Positions 9,101 to 16,950 of a stretch of 25,808 nt of DNA are shown in pieces. Each line of letters begins with the position of its first letter. Within the stretch, counting starts at the first letter, position 1. The DNA is from M50B91 sp964526665 (GTDB lineage Bacteria > Patescibacteriota > Gracilibacteria > UBA4473). The DNA lies in the NCBI GenBank assembly GCA_964526665.1, contig CAZGJL010000012.1, positions 1-25,808 of the forward strand. The letters run 5' to 3'. Under the pieces are notes generated by a model that was not told where the DNA came from, ran no database searches, and was given only the letters and a program-made list of their open reading frames with translations. Position numbers and translations under genes: made by a program.

Positions 9101-9109
9101 ATTGTACCA
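9101..9109 (-). promoter_or_regulatory. Extended -10 promoter for the FecR-like/M23 operon
   Basis: On the minus strand TGGTACAAT is a TGN extension plus a 5/6 match to TATAAT, identical to the box in front of tRNA-Arg. It lies 22 nt before the ATG at 9078 and the -35 region is poor. Confidence 0.5.
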
Positions 9110-9144
9110 TCCCCATCGCAAAAAGGAAATTTCTCAATGAAAAG

Positions 9145-9172
9145 TTGACTTTCACGCGATTTCTTGAAAAAT
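9145..9172 (+). promoter_or_regulatory. Leaderless promoter for the nucleotidyltransferase-GT2 fusion gene
   Basis: TTGACT at 9145-9150, a 16-nt spacer, then AAAAAT at 9167-9172, ending 7 nt before the ATG at 9180. The -35 box is strong and the -10 box weak. The spacing matches the promoters at 19041 and 23773. Confidence 0.45.
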
Positions 9173-9179
9173 AGACAAG

Positions 9180-10973
9180 ATGAAAGGTATTATTCTCGCT
9201 GGCGGTGCCGGATCCCGGTTATTCCCCAGTACAAAAGTAACAAATAAGCATCTATTACCGGTTTTTGACCGGCCGATGGTTTATTATCCTATTCAAACAT
9301 TAAAAGATTCTGGAGTCCGCGATATTCTTATTATTACTAGCGCTGCAAATGCAGGAGATTTTTTACGATTAATGGGTTCTGGAAAGGAACTTGGCGTAAA
9401 TCTAACCTTCAAGATACAAGATGGATCTGGTGGAATTGCTCAAGCCTTAAGTTTAGCCGAAAGTTTTGCTGGTAGTGATTCTGTTGCCATGATATTGGCT
9501 GATAATATTTTTGAATCTGATTTTTCTGAAGATGTGATGAATTTTCGCTCAGGAGCTCGAATTTTTATTAAACAAGTAGATGATCCCGAACGATTTGGAG
9601 TGGTGGAAGTAGATGAAGTAGGAATTGTTCGATCAATTGAAGAAAAACCAACGCTTCCAAAATCTAACACCGTACAAACAGGATTCTTTCTGTACGATGC
9701 AAAAGTATTCGATATGATTCGAGAGATTCGACCCTCCGATAGAGGCGAATTAGAGATTACAGATGTTAATAAATTGTATCTAAAAAATGGAGAACTTTCT
9801 GCTTCCGCAGTACATGGAATGTGGTGCGATGCCGGAACACATGAAAGTTTACTTGAGGCTTCAATATTGGCTCAAGAAGCCTTTGATCCTGAGCGGGTTC
9901 AACTCCGTCGTGCCGAACGAGCTACTGTAAGCGTTCCTGAAAATTTAGCCGCAACAGTTACGATTGGTGTTGTTGTTCATGATTCTGAAAAATACATAGT
10001 TCCATGTATTCAGTCATTATTGGCTCAAACACATGAGAATTGTAAAGTTGTTGTTTTTGACAATGATTCTGGTGATGAAACTGTTTCAATCATCACTGAT
10101 AAATTTCCTGACGTAGAAATTATTGAATCAAATAAAAATATTGGATTTGCTCGTGGACATAATGAAATTTTACGCAAAACTGAAAGCGAATTTTACGCTT
10201 GTGCAAATGTTGATATGTTATTCGAGCCAAGTTTCTTATCCGAACTTATTGCTGCTATTCAAGAAAAACCAATCTATGGATCAGCTGGTGGAAAATTAAA
10301 ATTCTGGGATTTTGATACCTTCCAAGCAGGATCTTCTTCTGAGGGGAAAACAAACTTTATCGATACTGTCGGAATCCGAATTTTGCGTTCTCATAGATTT
10401 GAAGATATTGGACAAGGAGAAATAGACTGCGGTCAATTTGATAGTGAACAAAAGGTTTTTGGTATTTCTGGGGCTGCGGCGCTCTATCGTCGAGAAGCTC
10501 TTCGTGATGTTGCTTTTGAGAATGATAATGGTGAGCAAGAGTATTTCGATGAATCAATGTTCATGTACAAAGAAGATGTTGATTTGTCATACCGATTACA
10601 ATGGGCTGGCTGGAAAGCTGCACTTGCACCTCTTGCTATTGCTTATCACGATCGCACTATTTCTGTTCGCGGAACAAGTGCAATGGCCTTGATAAAAAAT
10701 CGATTAAAAAAATCGAGTACTGTTAATCGACAGTCGTTTTTGAATCACCGAATCTTGTTGAGCAAAAACTTCTCTCCTGGATTTTCCGTAGGGACTCAAA
10801 GCGCAACCCGATGGTATAATTTTAAGATTTTCCTCTATATTTTGATTTTTGAAACCGAACTTCTTGGAGCTTGGTGGAAAGTATTCCGACTACGAAAACG
10901 AATTAAAGCTTGGAGAGCTGCTATGCCACGACGTGTTTCACAAACAGAGATTGAAAAATTAATGGACCACTAG
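9180..10973 (+). CDS. Fusion: RmlA-like sugar-1-P nucleotidyltransferase + GT2 glycosyltransferase
   Basis: A 597-residue two-domain protein. Residues 1-235 are an RmlA-like glucose-1-phosphate thymidylyltransferase of the short kind: nucleotide loop LAGGAGSRLFPSTKVTNKHL with the catalytic-type Arg13 and Lys23, metal-binding Asp108 in LADNIF, the EEKP motif at 154-157 and WCDAGTHESL at 215-224. Residues about 258-500 are a GT-A family 2 glycosyltransferase resembling rhamnosyltransferases: TIGVVVHDSE, DNDSGDET, a DxD-equivalent NVD at 343-345, and the acceptor-side EDVDLSYRLQWAGWK at 465-479. Residues about 548-567 form a hydrophobic or amphipathic segment that may bind the membrane. The fusion suggests that the activated sugar (probably dTDP-linked) is made and passed to surface glycan assembly by one polypeptide. 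The frame is continuous with no sign of a sequencing join. Confidence 0.92.
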   Translation: MKGIILAGGAGSRLFPSTKVTNKHLLPVFDRPMVYYPIQTLKDSGVRDILIITSAANAGDFLRLMGSGKELGVNLTFKIQDGSGGIAQALSLAESFAGSDSVAMILADNIFESDFSEDVMNFRSGARIFIKQVDDPERFGVVEVDEVGIVRSIEEKPTLPKSNTVQTGFFLYDAKVFDMIREIRPSDRGELEITDVNKLYLKNGELSASAVHGMWCDAGTHESLLEASILAQEAFDPERVQLRRAERATVSVPENLAATVTIGVVVHDSEKYIVPCIQSLLAQTHENCKVVVFDNDSGDETVSIITDKFPDVEIIESNKNIGFARGHNEILRKTESEFYACANVDMLFEPSFLSELIAAIQEKPIYGSAGGKLKFWDFDTFQAGSSSEGKTNFIDTVGIRILRSHRFEDIGQGEIDCGQFDSEQKVFGISGAAALYRREALRDVAFENDNGEQEYFDESMFMYKEDVDLSYRLQWAGWKAALAPLAIAYHDRTISVRGTSAMALIKNRLKKSSTVNRQSFLNHRILLSKNFSPGFSVGTQSATRWYNFKIFLYILIFETELLGAWWKVFRLRKRIKAWRAAMPRRVSQTEIEKLMDH

Positions 10974-10975
10974 GT

Positions 10976-11010
10976 CAAACTTCAATCTTCAGACTGCAAT
11001 CTACAAATTT
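10976..11010 (+). repeat. 35-bp heptad element, copy 1
   Basis: Five consecutive heptamers: CAAACTT, CAATCTT, CAGACTG, CAATCTA, CAAATTT. It starts 3 bp after the stop of the fusion gene. The following TGAAGTTT (11011-11018) is complementary to the first eight bases from 10978, so the element can fold into a hairpin. It belongs to the family also found at 15599, 21197, 23692 and 23732. Confidence 0.75.
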
Positions 11011-11030
11011 TGAAGTTTTAATTTTAAACA

Positions 11031-11064
11031 AAAAAAGCGAAATCATACGACTTCGCTTTTTTTT
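11031..11064. terminator. Bidirectional terminator
   Basis: AAAAAAGCGAA and TTCGCTTTTTT form an 11-bp stem with a 10-nt loop, with an A-run on one side and a T-run on the other, so it works on both strands. It lies between the convergent fusion gene and the aldolase gene. Confidence 0.85.
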
Positions 11065-11080
11065 ACTTCTTCAAAGAATC

Positions 11081-12088
11081 CTATTCATTCCCGGTATCAT
11101 ACACGCCATTAGATGCATTTCCATTCATGGTTGCACGGTGCAACAATGATGCTTGCGCAGCATCTTTTTCTCCTTTTGCGAATAAATGCAACGCTGAATT
11201 CTGCAACGCACGTCCATAGGAAAAAGTCACCCGCCATGGAGCATCTTTGTGTCGCGCGTTCATTGCGTGTAAATTTTCCGTAGCCTGCAACTCTGTCTGT
11301 CCTCCAGATAAAAATGCAATACCTGGAACTGCTGCTGGTACACATTTTTTCAGTGTCTCAATCGTTGCATCTGCAACCGCCTCAACTGTTGCTTGGTTTG
11401 GACAATCCTGCCCTGCGATAACCATTGAAGGTTTCAACACCATTCCGTCCAATTGAACATTATGTTTCTGCAATTCTTCAAACACAAGTGTCCATGCTTT
11501 GGTACACACCGCTCGTGAAACTTCCAAATCATATGATCCGTTGATCAATGTTTCTGGTTCTACAATGGGAACAAGTCCTGCCTCCTGACACGCCAACGCA
11601 TATTTTGCCAATCCTTCGGCGTTTGTTTGAAGTGCCATATCTGTTGGCAATCCTGCTGCTTCATCAATAACAATCACTGCTCTCCATTTTGCAAATCGTG
11701 CTCCCAATTCGTAGTATTCTTTTAATCGATCGCCCAATCCTTCCAGTCCTGATGTGTATTTTTCTCCCGGACATCCGTCCAAATCTTTGAGTCCCATATC
11801 TACTTTGATTCCTGGGACAATTCCTTTTTCTGCTAATACTTGCGGAAACAGTACTCCGTCATCTGTTTTTTGCCGAAGAGTTTCATCATACAAAATAACT
11901 CCTCCAATATGATTCTCTAGTCCTTCTGTTGTCAAAAGCAGTTGCCGATACTGACGTCGGTTTTCTTCCGTTGGGTCAATGCCTACAGAATCGAATCGTT
12001 TAGTACAGGTTCCTGTACTTTCGTCTGCCGCCAAAACTCCTTTTCCTGATGCTACCATTCGGCCTGCAATATCATGTAATGTTTCCAT
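11081..12088 (-). CDS. Fructose-bisphosphate aldolase class I
   Basis: A 335-residue enzyme that cleaves fructose-1,6-bisphosphate to dihydroxyacetone phosphate and glyceraldehyde-3-phosphate through a Schiff base; it acts in the cytoplasm in glycolysis or gluconeogenesis. The residues of the animal/plant-type class I active site are present: Asp22 in AADES, Lys95 in GIKVD, Lys134 in FAKWR, Glu177 in IVEPE, Schiff-base Lys219 in GMVLKPSMV and Ser261 in LSGGQ. Length is close to the usual 340-360; the C-terminus ends in GNE without the terminal Tyr of the muscle enzyme. It is monocistronic, with its own promoter at 12116-12143 and a terminator at 11031-11064. Its codon and amino-acid style (more Ala and Gly) differs a little from its neighbours, which may reflect high expression. 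Confidence 0.96.
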   Translation of the reverse strand: METLHDIAGRMVASGKGVLAADESTGTCTKRFDSVGIDPTEENRRQYRQLLLTTEGLENHIGGVILYDETLRQKTDDGVLFPQVLAEKGIVPGIKVDMGLKDLDGCPGEKYTSGLEGLGDRLKEYYELGARFAKWRAVIVIDEAAGLPTDMALQTNAEGLAKYALACQEAGLVPIVEPETLINGSYDLEVSRAVCTKAWTLVFEELQKHNVQLDGMVLKPSMVIAGQDCPNQATVEAVADATIETLKKCVPAAVPGIAFLSGGQTELQATENLHAMNARHKDAPWRVTFSYGRALQNSALHLFAKGEKDAAQASLLHRATMNGNASNGVYDTGNE

Positions 12089-12115
12089 TTTTTAGGGGGA
12101 TTTAAAAACAATTTT

Positions 12116-12143
12116 ACTTTATGTGTTCCCTGTTTCGAGTCAA
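12116..12143 (-). promoter_or_regulatory. Promoter for class I aldolase
   Basis: On the minus strand TTGACT (12143-12138), a 16-nt spacer and TAAAGT (12121-12116). The expected start near 12109 gives a leader of about 20 nt. No Shine-Dalgarno sequence precedes the ATG. Confidence 0.5.
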
Positions 12144-12225
12144 TACTCTTTTCTTTAATTTTTTTGTCATAATACTTTTCTCCTGTTTAAAATTAATAAT
12201 AATATATCTCTTATAACTTCAATAA

Positions 12226-12360
12226 CGGGATTTCGCGACCGTTTATCTAGAAACTGTTGACGTCAAAAACCTTTCACAAGAAACTCTGCACGAGGAGATT
12301 CAAAAGATGGTGGAACACAAGATTGATGTGCTTGGAAGTACGGGAAAAATACGGAATTAA
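12226..12360 (+). pseudogene. Coding-like relic, C-terminal gene fragment
   Basis: Forty-four codons are open between a TAA at 12223-12225 and a TAA at 12358-12360, but there is no plausible ATG at the beginning. The translation is protein-like: it starts RDFATVYLETVDVKNLSQET, continues with a charged helix (HEEIQKMVEHKIDVLG) and ends STGKIRN. I read it as the tail of a gene whose 5' part has been lost. A 17-residue peptide from the internal ATG at 12307 is the only initiating frame. I do not recognise the family. Chance cannot be excluded at this length. Confidence 0.4.
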
Positions 12361-12377
12361 TAAAATTTGAGACATAA

Positions 12378-12409
12378 AAAGAGTCCGGACACAAGGGTCT
12401 GGACTCTTT
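12378..12409 (-). terminator. Rho-independent terminator
   Basis: AAAGAGTCCGGAC and GTCTGGACTCTTT form a 13-bp stem with one G-U pair and a 6-nt loop. On the minus strand it is followed by a T-run. It lies 27 bp beyond the stop of the gene ending at 12437. Confidence 0.85.
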
Positions 12410-12436
12410 CTAATTTCTGAAATTCCTAAAAACAAA

Positions 12437-14188
12437 CTATTCCCATTCGCAACAAGCCACTGTAACGGTGCATTTAAATTTTTCCTCCAATTGTTTCGCC
12501 ATAGCCTGAATATCAATCCCTTTTTTATTTTCTTGATATTTCCGCGCTTTCTTGCAAATTGCCCGAGCAAAATCATTTTGATTTTCTTCTGGACTCAAAA
12601 GAACTGTTTCGAGTTTCCCGCCGTTTTCTTTTCGAACTTTAATGGAAATACCTTTGTGAGAAACATTAATGCTTTCCACTTTATCTCCCTCTTCATCAGG
12701 AGACCAACAATGTCCTAGAAAAAAAACACTTACATCTGTTCCAATAACACGGATAAACATATTGATGTTTAGAATCTTTTTTTCAAACAAATGCAATCGA
12801 AACTTGGCAACAAAAGTAGCTGTCAAGGTTTCCACAAAACAAGAATCAAGATATTTATCCAATGCTGATTCCTTTTTTACGAATGGGAACTTGATTCTGG
12901 CTTTCCCATCCATCCCATTTTTAGAAGCTTCTTCTTGTGAAACAATCGGAATCCTCATTGTATATTTCCCTTTTCCCGGAAATATTTCTTGTTGAAAATC
13001 ACTGATACTTTTCCAAATAAAATGAGCGAACTGGAAACCCTCTAATGGCATAATTTGTTTACCTTTTGGACGCTTCTTTTCGAATTCCACCATCGGAATA
13101 TTCTCTTGTACGAAAATTCGTTTGATGTTTTTAGGATCCGAAATAACACGCTGAATTCCGTCCCACACAAACTCCACTCTTTCATTAATTTTTTGAAAAG
13201 CAATCACTTTTCCATCAAGCAGAAATCTTGGGTTTTCGGCAGGAGAATCCATAGAAAGAAAGTCCATTAATTCCACGAGATATGGGAAATTCTTTTCAAC
13301 TGCTTTTCTCGCAGTTTCAAACTCACTTACTACTACTGAATGATGTGACATCAGCTCTTGTAGTATTTGGGGTTCTTTGCAAAGAACTTTCTGAGAAGCG
13401 AACTTAAGTTGTCTTTCAAATAAAGAATCAAGTTTAAATCCTCTTGTCATAACCCCCTTCGCTTCTGTATATGAAAACTCTAGCGCCTCTTTCCCCTTAT
13501 AATCTGCCTCAAGAGGAGATTTTTGTCTCAGTGGATCAGGAAATAAAATCGCATTCAAATTCTCTTTCTCCCATAACTTTCCCATGAGAAAAATCTGTGG
13601 CGACATCGCTCCAGTTTTAGAAACTTTTACGTACAAAAACTGGTCTAAATATTTCTCCGCATCTGGAATCGAAAATGCTGCGACAAAAATATCTCCATCG
13701 GTCATTCCATACTGAAAATTTTTCCAAAGTTCGTCTGGAATAATCGTTCCAAAAAGCTTTAAGGAAATTGTTTTTCCCTTTGGCCTTTCAATTTTTGTGA
13801 TGTGAAATTCCTTTCCAAATTTATTTTCGAGTGAGAAAAAACAATTCATTGGAATTTGTTTCTCAATCAGGATTTCCACATCCGGATGAAGTAATAGTTC
13901 GGTAACACGACATTTTTTTCCTTCACTAAATTCAATCCATGGTTCGTTTTCTTCAACAAAATAACGTTTCCCCGGAACCTGTACGTAGTAAAGAATGCCC
14001 TTCCATTCACAACTCTGGACACCTTTCTCATCTTTTCGGATACGCAATATTTGCTTTCCGATTTTGAATTCTAGAGCTCCCGATTCGGGAATTCCATCTG
14101 ATACCATCAGATGCTTTTTCAAATCTTTCAATTCTGGGTAACTCTTCAGAGTTGCCAGAATAAAACCTTTAAATGCTTTTTTAATCAT
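12437..14188 (-). CDS. Unrecognised protein made of two homologous halves
   Basis: A 583-residue soluble-looking protein with no signal peptide, membrane span or enzyme motif that I know. The ATG at 14188 is chosen over the one at 14218 because GGAGG at 14202-14198 lies 9 nt upstream. The two halves align by eye with an offset of about 282 residues: LKSYPELKDLKKHL (14-27) with EKNFPYLVELMDFL (298-311); KRYFVEENEPWIEF (74-87) with KRIFVQENIPMVEF (356-369), which is 9 of 14 identical; and DIFVAAFSIPDAEKYLDQ (166-183) with ATFVAKFRLHLFEKKILN (457-474). After the last block both halves run into a hydrophobic strand, FLMGKLW or FFLGHCW. The halves are strongly diverged, so the duplication is old. 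It is monocistronic with its own terminator. Function unknown. Confidence 0.85.
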   Translation of the reverse strand: MIKKAFKGFILATLKSYPELKDLKKHLMVSDGIPESGALEFKIGKQILRIRKDEKGVQSCEWKGILYYVQVPGKRYFVEENEPWIEFSEGKKCRVTELLLHPDVEILIEKQIPMNCFFSLENKFGKEFHITKIERPKGKTISLKLFGTIIPDELWKNFQYGMTDGDIFVAAFSIPDAEKYLDQFLYVKVSKTGAMSPQIFLMGKLWEKENLNAILFPDPLRQKSPLEADYKGKEALEFSYTEAKGVMTRGFKLDSLFERQLKFASQKVLCKEPQILQELMSHHSVVVSEFETARKAVEKNFPYLVELMDFLSMDSPAENPRFLLDGKVIAFQKINERVEFVWDGIQRVISDPKNIKRIFVQENIPMVEFEKKRPKGKQIMPLEGFQFAHFIWKSISDFQQEIFPGKGKYTMRIPIVSQEEASKNGMDGKARIKFPFVKKESALDKYLDSCFVETLTATFVAKFRLHLFEKKILNINMFIRVIGTDVSVFFLGHCWSPDEEGDKVESINVSHKGISIKVRKENGGKLETVLLSPEENQNDFARAICKKARKYQENKKGIDIQAMAKQLEEKFKCTVTVACCEWE

Positions 14189-14197
14189 AACAATTTT

Positions 14198-14202
14198 CCT
14201 CC
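14198..14202 (-). promoter_or_regulatory. Shine-Dalgarno site deciding the start at 14188
   Basis: GGAGG on the minus strand, 9 nt before ATG 14188. It is the clearest ribosome binding site in the window and contrasts with the leaderless starts of many neighbours. Confidence 0.75.
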
Positions 14203-14408
14203 ATTTTAAATTTAACATTATTATTTTAGTTCAATTATCCTCGATAATGAGATACTCAAAACCTATTAAGATTCTGAAAAACTCACCATCGAGAGAATGT
14301 TTTTAGGATTTCAAAGATCAGATGTCCTGCCAGTAATTTCATTGAAATACAGCAAGAACCATGCATAAGTTAAATATTCTTACGAAAAAGTCAATAGCAG
14401 CACAATCA

Positions 14409-14437
14409 TTGACGTCCAATCTATTTTGAACCAAACT
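14409..14437 (+). promoter_or_regulatory. Leaderless promoter for the 199-residue membrane protein
   Basis: TTGACG at 14409-14414, a 17-nt spacer and CAAACT at 14432-14437, ending 7 nt before the ATG at 14445. The rest of the gap 14189-14408 shows nothing that I can name. Confidence 0.4.
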
Positions 14438-14444
14438 TTGTACG

Positions 14445-15044
14445 ATGAAACTAACAAAACAAATACGTCCGCATGAGCTTATAAAACATGAAACAAAGAA
14501 ACATGTTTCCATAAAGTTCCTTCTCCTTCTCGTGGGACTTATTGCCTATTTCGCGTGGCTGAGTTGGCATTATGGATTTGTTACCGGAGGGATTGTTTCT
14601 TTACTTACATGGAGCTTCTTTGTGCTATGTACACCCATAGCTGACGCAGGATTTCTTATCGACTTCCCCTTGCGTTTAATATTTCGTGTACGCATGTGGA
14701 TGTCTGAAATATTTGTATGGGGAATGGCTCTTGCTATTACTATTCTTACTACAATTTTTTCACCTGAAGTATTCGAGACAACTGAACTAACGTCCCTCTT
14801 TTTGAAAATAATAACTCATCCCTGGCCATACTGGCTTATTGTCCTTCTCTCCGGAGGTGGAACATTTCTCTCTGTTCTTTTTGGAGATGAATTACTTGAT
14901 TGTGTAAATCATCACGAACGAAAATTCCATCACAAACACCAATTTCTGTATCACTTAATTGTTATGGCTGGGGTACTTGTTTTGATTTTTTGGGGATATT
15001 TACATCTTTTGGATAAACTAGGCGTTACATTGAATTGGCTTTAA
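14445..15044 (+). CDS. Integral membrane protein, unknown function
   Basis: A 199-residue protein with a basic, hydrophilic N-terminus (residues 1-22) and about five membrane spans (near 23-42, 46-66, 88-110, 127-147, 167-187). The loop TPIADAGFLIDFPLRL (63-78) is polar and looks conserved in character. A histidine-rich stretch, CVNHHERKFHHKHQFLYH (153-170), precedes the last span and could bind metal; this is inference. No family is recognised. It is transcribed towards the tRNA-Arg gene 51 bp downstream. Confidence 0.75.
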   Translation: MKLTKQIRPHELIKHETKKHVSIKFLLLLVGLIAYFAWLSWHYGFVTGGIVSLLTWSFFVLCTPIADAGFLIDFPLRLIFRVRMWMSEIFVWGMALAITILTTIFSPEVFETTELTSLFLKIITHPWPYWLIVLLSGGGTFLSVLFGDELLDCVNHHERKFHHKHQFLYHLIVMAGVLVLIFWGYLHLLDKLGVTLNWL

Positions 15045-15078
15045 TCCGGATAGAACGGTAGCGAAAAATGAAAATATT

Positions 15079-15087
15079 TGGTACAAT
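15079..15087 (+). promoter_or_regulatory. Extended -10 promoter of tRNA-Arg
   Basis: TGGTACAAT ends 8 nt before the first base of the mature tRNA. It is the same nine bases as the box at 9101-9109 on the other strand, and helps to calibrate the distance from -10 box to transcription start in this genome. Confidence 0.55.
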
Positions 15088-15095
15088 TCGCACGC

Positions 15096-15170
15096 GCTCC
15101 CGTAGTTCAATGGATAGAACAGGGCCCTTCTAAGGCCAAGATCTAAGTTCGATTCTTAGCGGGAGTACCA
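15096..15170 (+). tRNA. tRNA-Arg(UCU)
   Basis: A 75-nt cloverleaf. Acceptor stem GCTCCCG/CGGGAGT (first pair G-U), D stem GTTC/GAAC, anticodon loop CTTCTAA giving anticodon TCT (reads AGA), T stem CTAAG/CTTAG with loop TTCGATT, discriminator A and an encoded CCA end. The outermost anticodon-stem pair is a G-A mismatch. AGA and CGA are used often in the neighbouring genes. The adjacent convergent gene, elp3, makes a wobble-uridine modifying enzyme, and U34 of this tRNA is a possible substrate; that link is inference. Confidence 0.95.
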
Positions 15171-15207
15171 ATGAAAAATACTTAATAAAATATTTTAAGA
15201 ATTTTTC

Positions 15208-16878
15208 TTATATTAATTTCTTCGTCATATACGTACATTTCAGCTCATATCCAAATTTTCGATAATATTCGCGTGTCCCTACTCCCGCAATAATTGTCAT
15301 TCGTTTCAATGCCCATTCTTCACGTGCGATTCTCTCTGCCTCTGCAATTAACTTCCGTCCCAATCCTCGGTGCTGCCCGACTCCCGCTTTATCCCCAACT
15401 GTAATTTCTGAACCATATGAATGAACCTCTCGAATCAATGCTGCATTTTTAAACACTGACGTAAAATATTTTGGTGCAAAACTTTTATCTGGTTTTCGTA
15501 ACCGGAGAAGAGCAAACACTGTTTTTTTATCAGAAGATTCAAATGATAAAAATGTCTCTGTTCCGCCTGCCGCCTCATAATCTCGTCTTACCAATTCTAA
15601 ATCTGAAGTTTGTAGTTTGTTATTTGAAGTTTGAAACCCCACTTCCCGACATCTCACGCACTTGCACGGCCACGAGAATTTTCCGTGGAAAATTTCGTTA
15701 AACTCATCCTCTCCCAAAATCTCTTTCAATTTTTTTGGCTGTTGCTTGAGAATCTGACGGAGGTTGGAAAACTTCGCTCCTGACAAAATATTTCCTACTG
15801 GAATATCTCTCAACAATCGCATAATTCGTGTCCATTCGGGCACAAATTGTTTCATTTTCAAAAGCAGTTTTATTAATTCCACATCATGCAATGGCTCAAA
15901 TTTCCCCGCTTTCCACCAATCTGCAAGAAGTGAATTAGGTAAAACTTGGCATGGATAAATTTTCACAAAATCTGGCTTATAGTCAGCATTTTCAAATATT
16001 TCACGGAGCATTATCAAATCCTTCTCTGGTGTTGATCCATATAATCCAGGCATCAAATGATAGCAAAACTTGAACCCAAATTCTCGCATTAATTTTGTTG
16101 CATGGGCCACCTGCTCTTTTGTTTGATCGCGTAGATTTAAGTCTGAAATGACATCATCTACTGTCTGCACTCCAATCTCCACACGCGTACATCCATACTG
16201 TCTCATTCGTTCCAATTCCTCCTGTGTAATGTGGTCAGGACGAGTTTCAAGCGTTAACCCAATAATCCTATTTTTCGCCGTCTCATTTGCCTTTATTGCG
16301 GCTGATAAATTCTTGGACTTAACTCTATTTGCCGCATCATATACATTTTTTATGTACCACGTCTGATATCGCTTCGGAAGAAAACTCCATGTTCCTCCCA
16401 TTACGATTATTTCTAATTTTGAAACAGGATGACCGGAGTCTTCTAGCGCTGCAATACGTGACGAAACTTGTTTGTGTGGATGAAATTTATTCCTCAATGC
16501 TCTTGCTGCTGCTGGCTGAGAAGACAAGTACGACTTCGGCATTTTAGCTTCCGTGGGACAAAAAGCACATCTCCCTGGACATGGATAGGCTTTGGTAAGA
16601 ATCCCTATAGGTGTTACTCCTGAAATAGTTCGTACAGCTCGTTTTACCAATAATTTTTCTAATTCTGAAGACAGCTCAATCTTCTTCTCCTTCGCCACAG
16701 CGATCACATCACGATTCACAATTACGTCACATTTATTGCGTGCAGAAAACGCTCGTTTCCGCTTTTCCATTGCCTCTATATCAACCGGCGTATCTATTAT
16801 TAATTCCTGCAAAAACTGAGCCACCAATTCCGGTGCCGCTACCTTTTGCCGAATACCAAAGGATGTTTTCTTTTTCAC
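15208..16878 (-). CDS. elp3: Elp3-like radical SAM/GNAT tRNA U34 modification enzyme
   Basis: A 556-residue enzyme of the bacterial/archaeal Elp3 type. The radical SAM cluster motif is C100-x3-C104-x2-C107 in YPCPGRCAFCPTEAKMPKSY. The radical SAM barrel extends to about residue 380 (VMGGTWSFLP, GLTLETRPDHIT, VEIGVQTVDD, KIYPCQVLPN). A Cys pair in CKCVRCREV (about 404-412) belongs to the metal-binding linker, and a C-terminal GNAT acetyltransferase domain follows (about 428-556) with acetyl-CoA loop VGQHRGLGRKLI and GTREYYRKFGYE. By family it forms the 5-carboxymethyl group on wobble uridine using acetyl-CoA. The GTG start has an AGGA about 8 nt upstream. Residues about 416-427 (QTSNNKLQTSDL) are the translation of the 35-bp heptad repeat at 15599-15633 and sit between the linker and the GNAT domain. 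Confidence 0.93.
   Translation of the reverse strand: MKKKTSFGIRQKVAAPELVAQFLQELIIDTPVDIEAMEKRKRAFSARNKCDVIVNRDVIAVAKEKKIELSSELEKLLVKRAVRTISGVTPIGILTKAYPCPGRCAFCPTEAKMPKSYLSSQPAAARALRNKFHPHKQVSSRIAALEDSGHPVSKLEIIVMGGTWSFLPKRYQTWYIKNVYDAANRVKSKNLSAAIKANETAKNRIIGLTLETRPDHITQEELERMRQYGCTRVEIGVQTVDDVISDLNLRDQTKEQVAHATKLMREFGFKFCYHLMPGLYGSTPEKDLIMLREIFENADYKPDFVKIYPCQVLPNSLLADWWKAGKFEPLHDVELIKLLLKMKQFVPEWTRIMRLLRDIPVGNILSGAKFSNLRQILKQQPKKLKEILGEDEFNEIFHGKFSWPCKCVRCREVGFQTSNNKLQTSDLELVRRDYEAAGGTETFLSFESSDKKTVFALLRLRKPDKSFAPKYFTSVFKNAALIREVHSYGSEITVGDKAGVGQHRGLGRKLIAEAERIAREEWALKRMTIIAGVGTREYYRKFGYELKCTYMTKKLI
15599..15633 (-). repeat. 35-bp heptad element, copy 2, inside elp3
   Basis: On the minus strand: CAAACTT, CAAATAA, CAAACTA, CAAACTT, CAGATTT. 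It is nearly identical to the intergenic copy at 21197. It is read in frame within elp3 as QTSNNKLQTSDL, between the linker CRCRE-type region and the conserved start of the GNAT part (ELVRRDYEAAGG). Confidence 0.8.
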
Positions 16879-16950
16879 GTCCGCATCCTACTCAAAAAGG
16901 ATTATTTGAGAAATATTTATTCCAAGAGCTTGACTATTTTCTTATTAGTT

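Larger units (their letters stand above)
12089..12436. other. 348-bp intergenic region
   Basis: This stretch holds the aldolase promoter (12116-12143), an AT-rich part, a coding-like relic on the plus strand (12226-12360) and the terminator of the gene at 12437-14188. No intact gene is seen. Confidence 0.6.

Noticed and set aside
15171..15207. AT-rich inverted repeat CTTAA/TTAAG after tRNA-Arg as a terminator
   Set aside because: The stem is 5 bp of nearly pure A/T and would be very weak; I did not list it as a feature.
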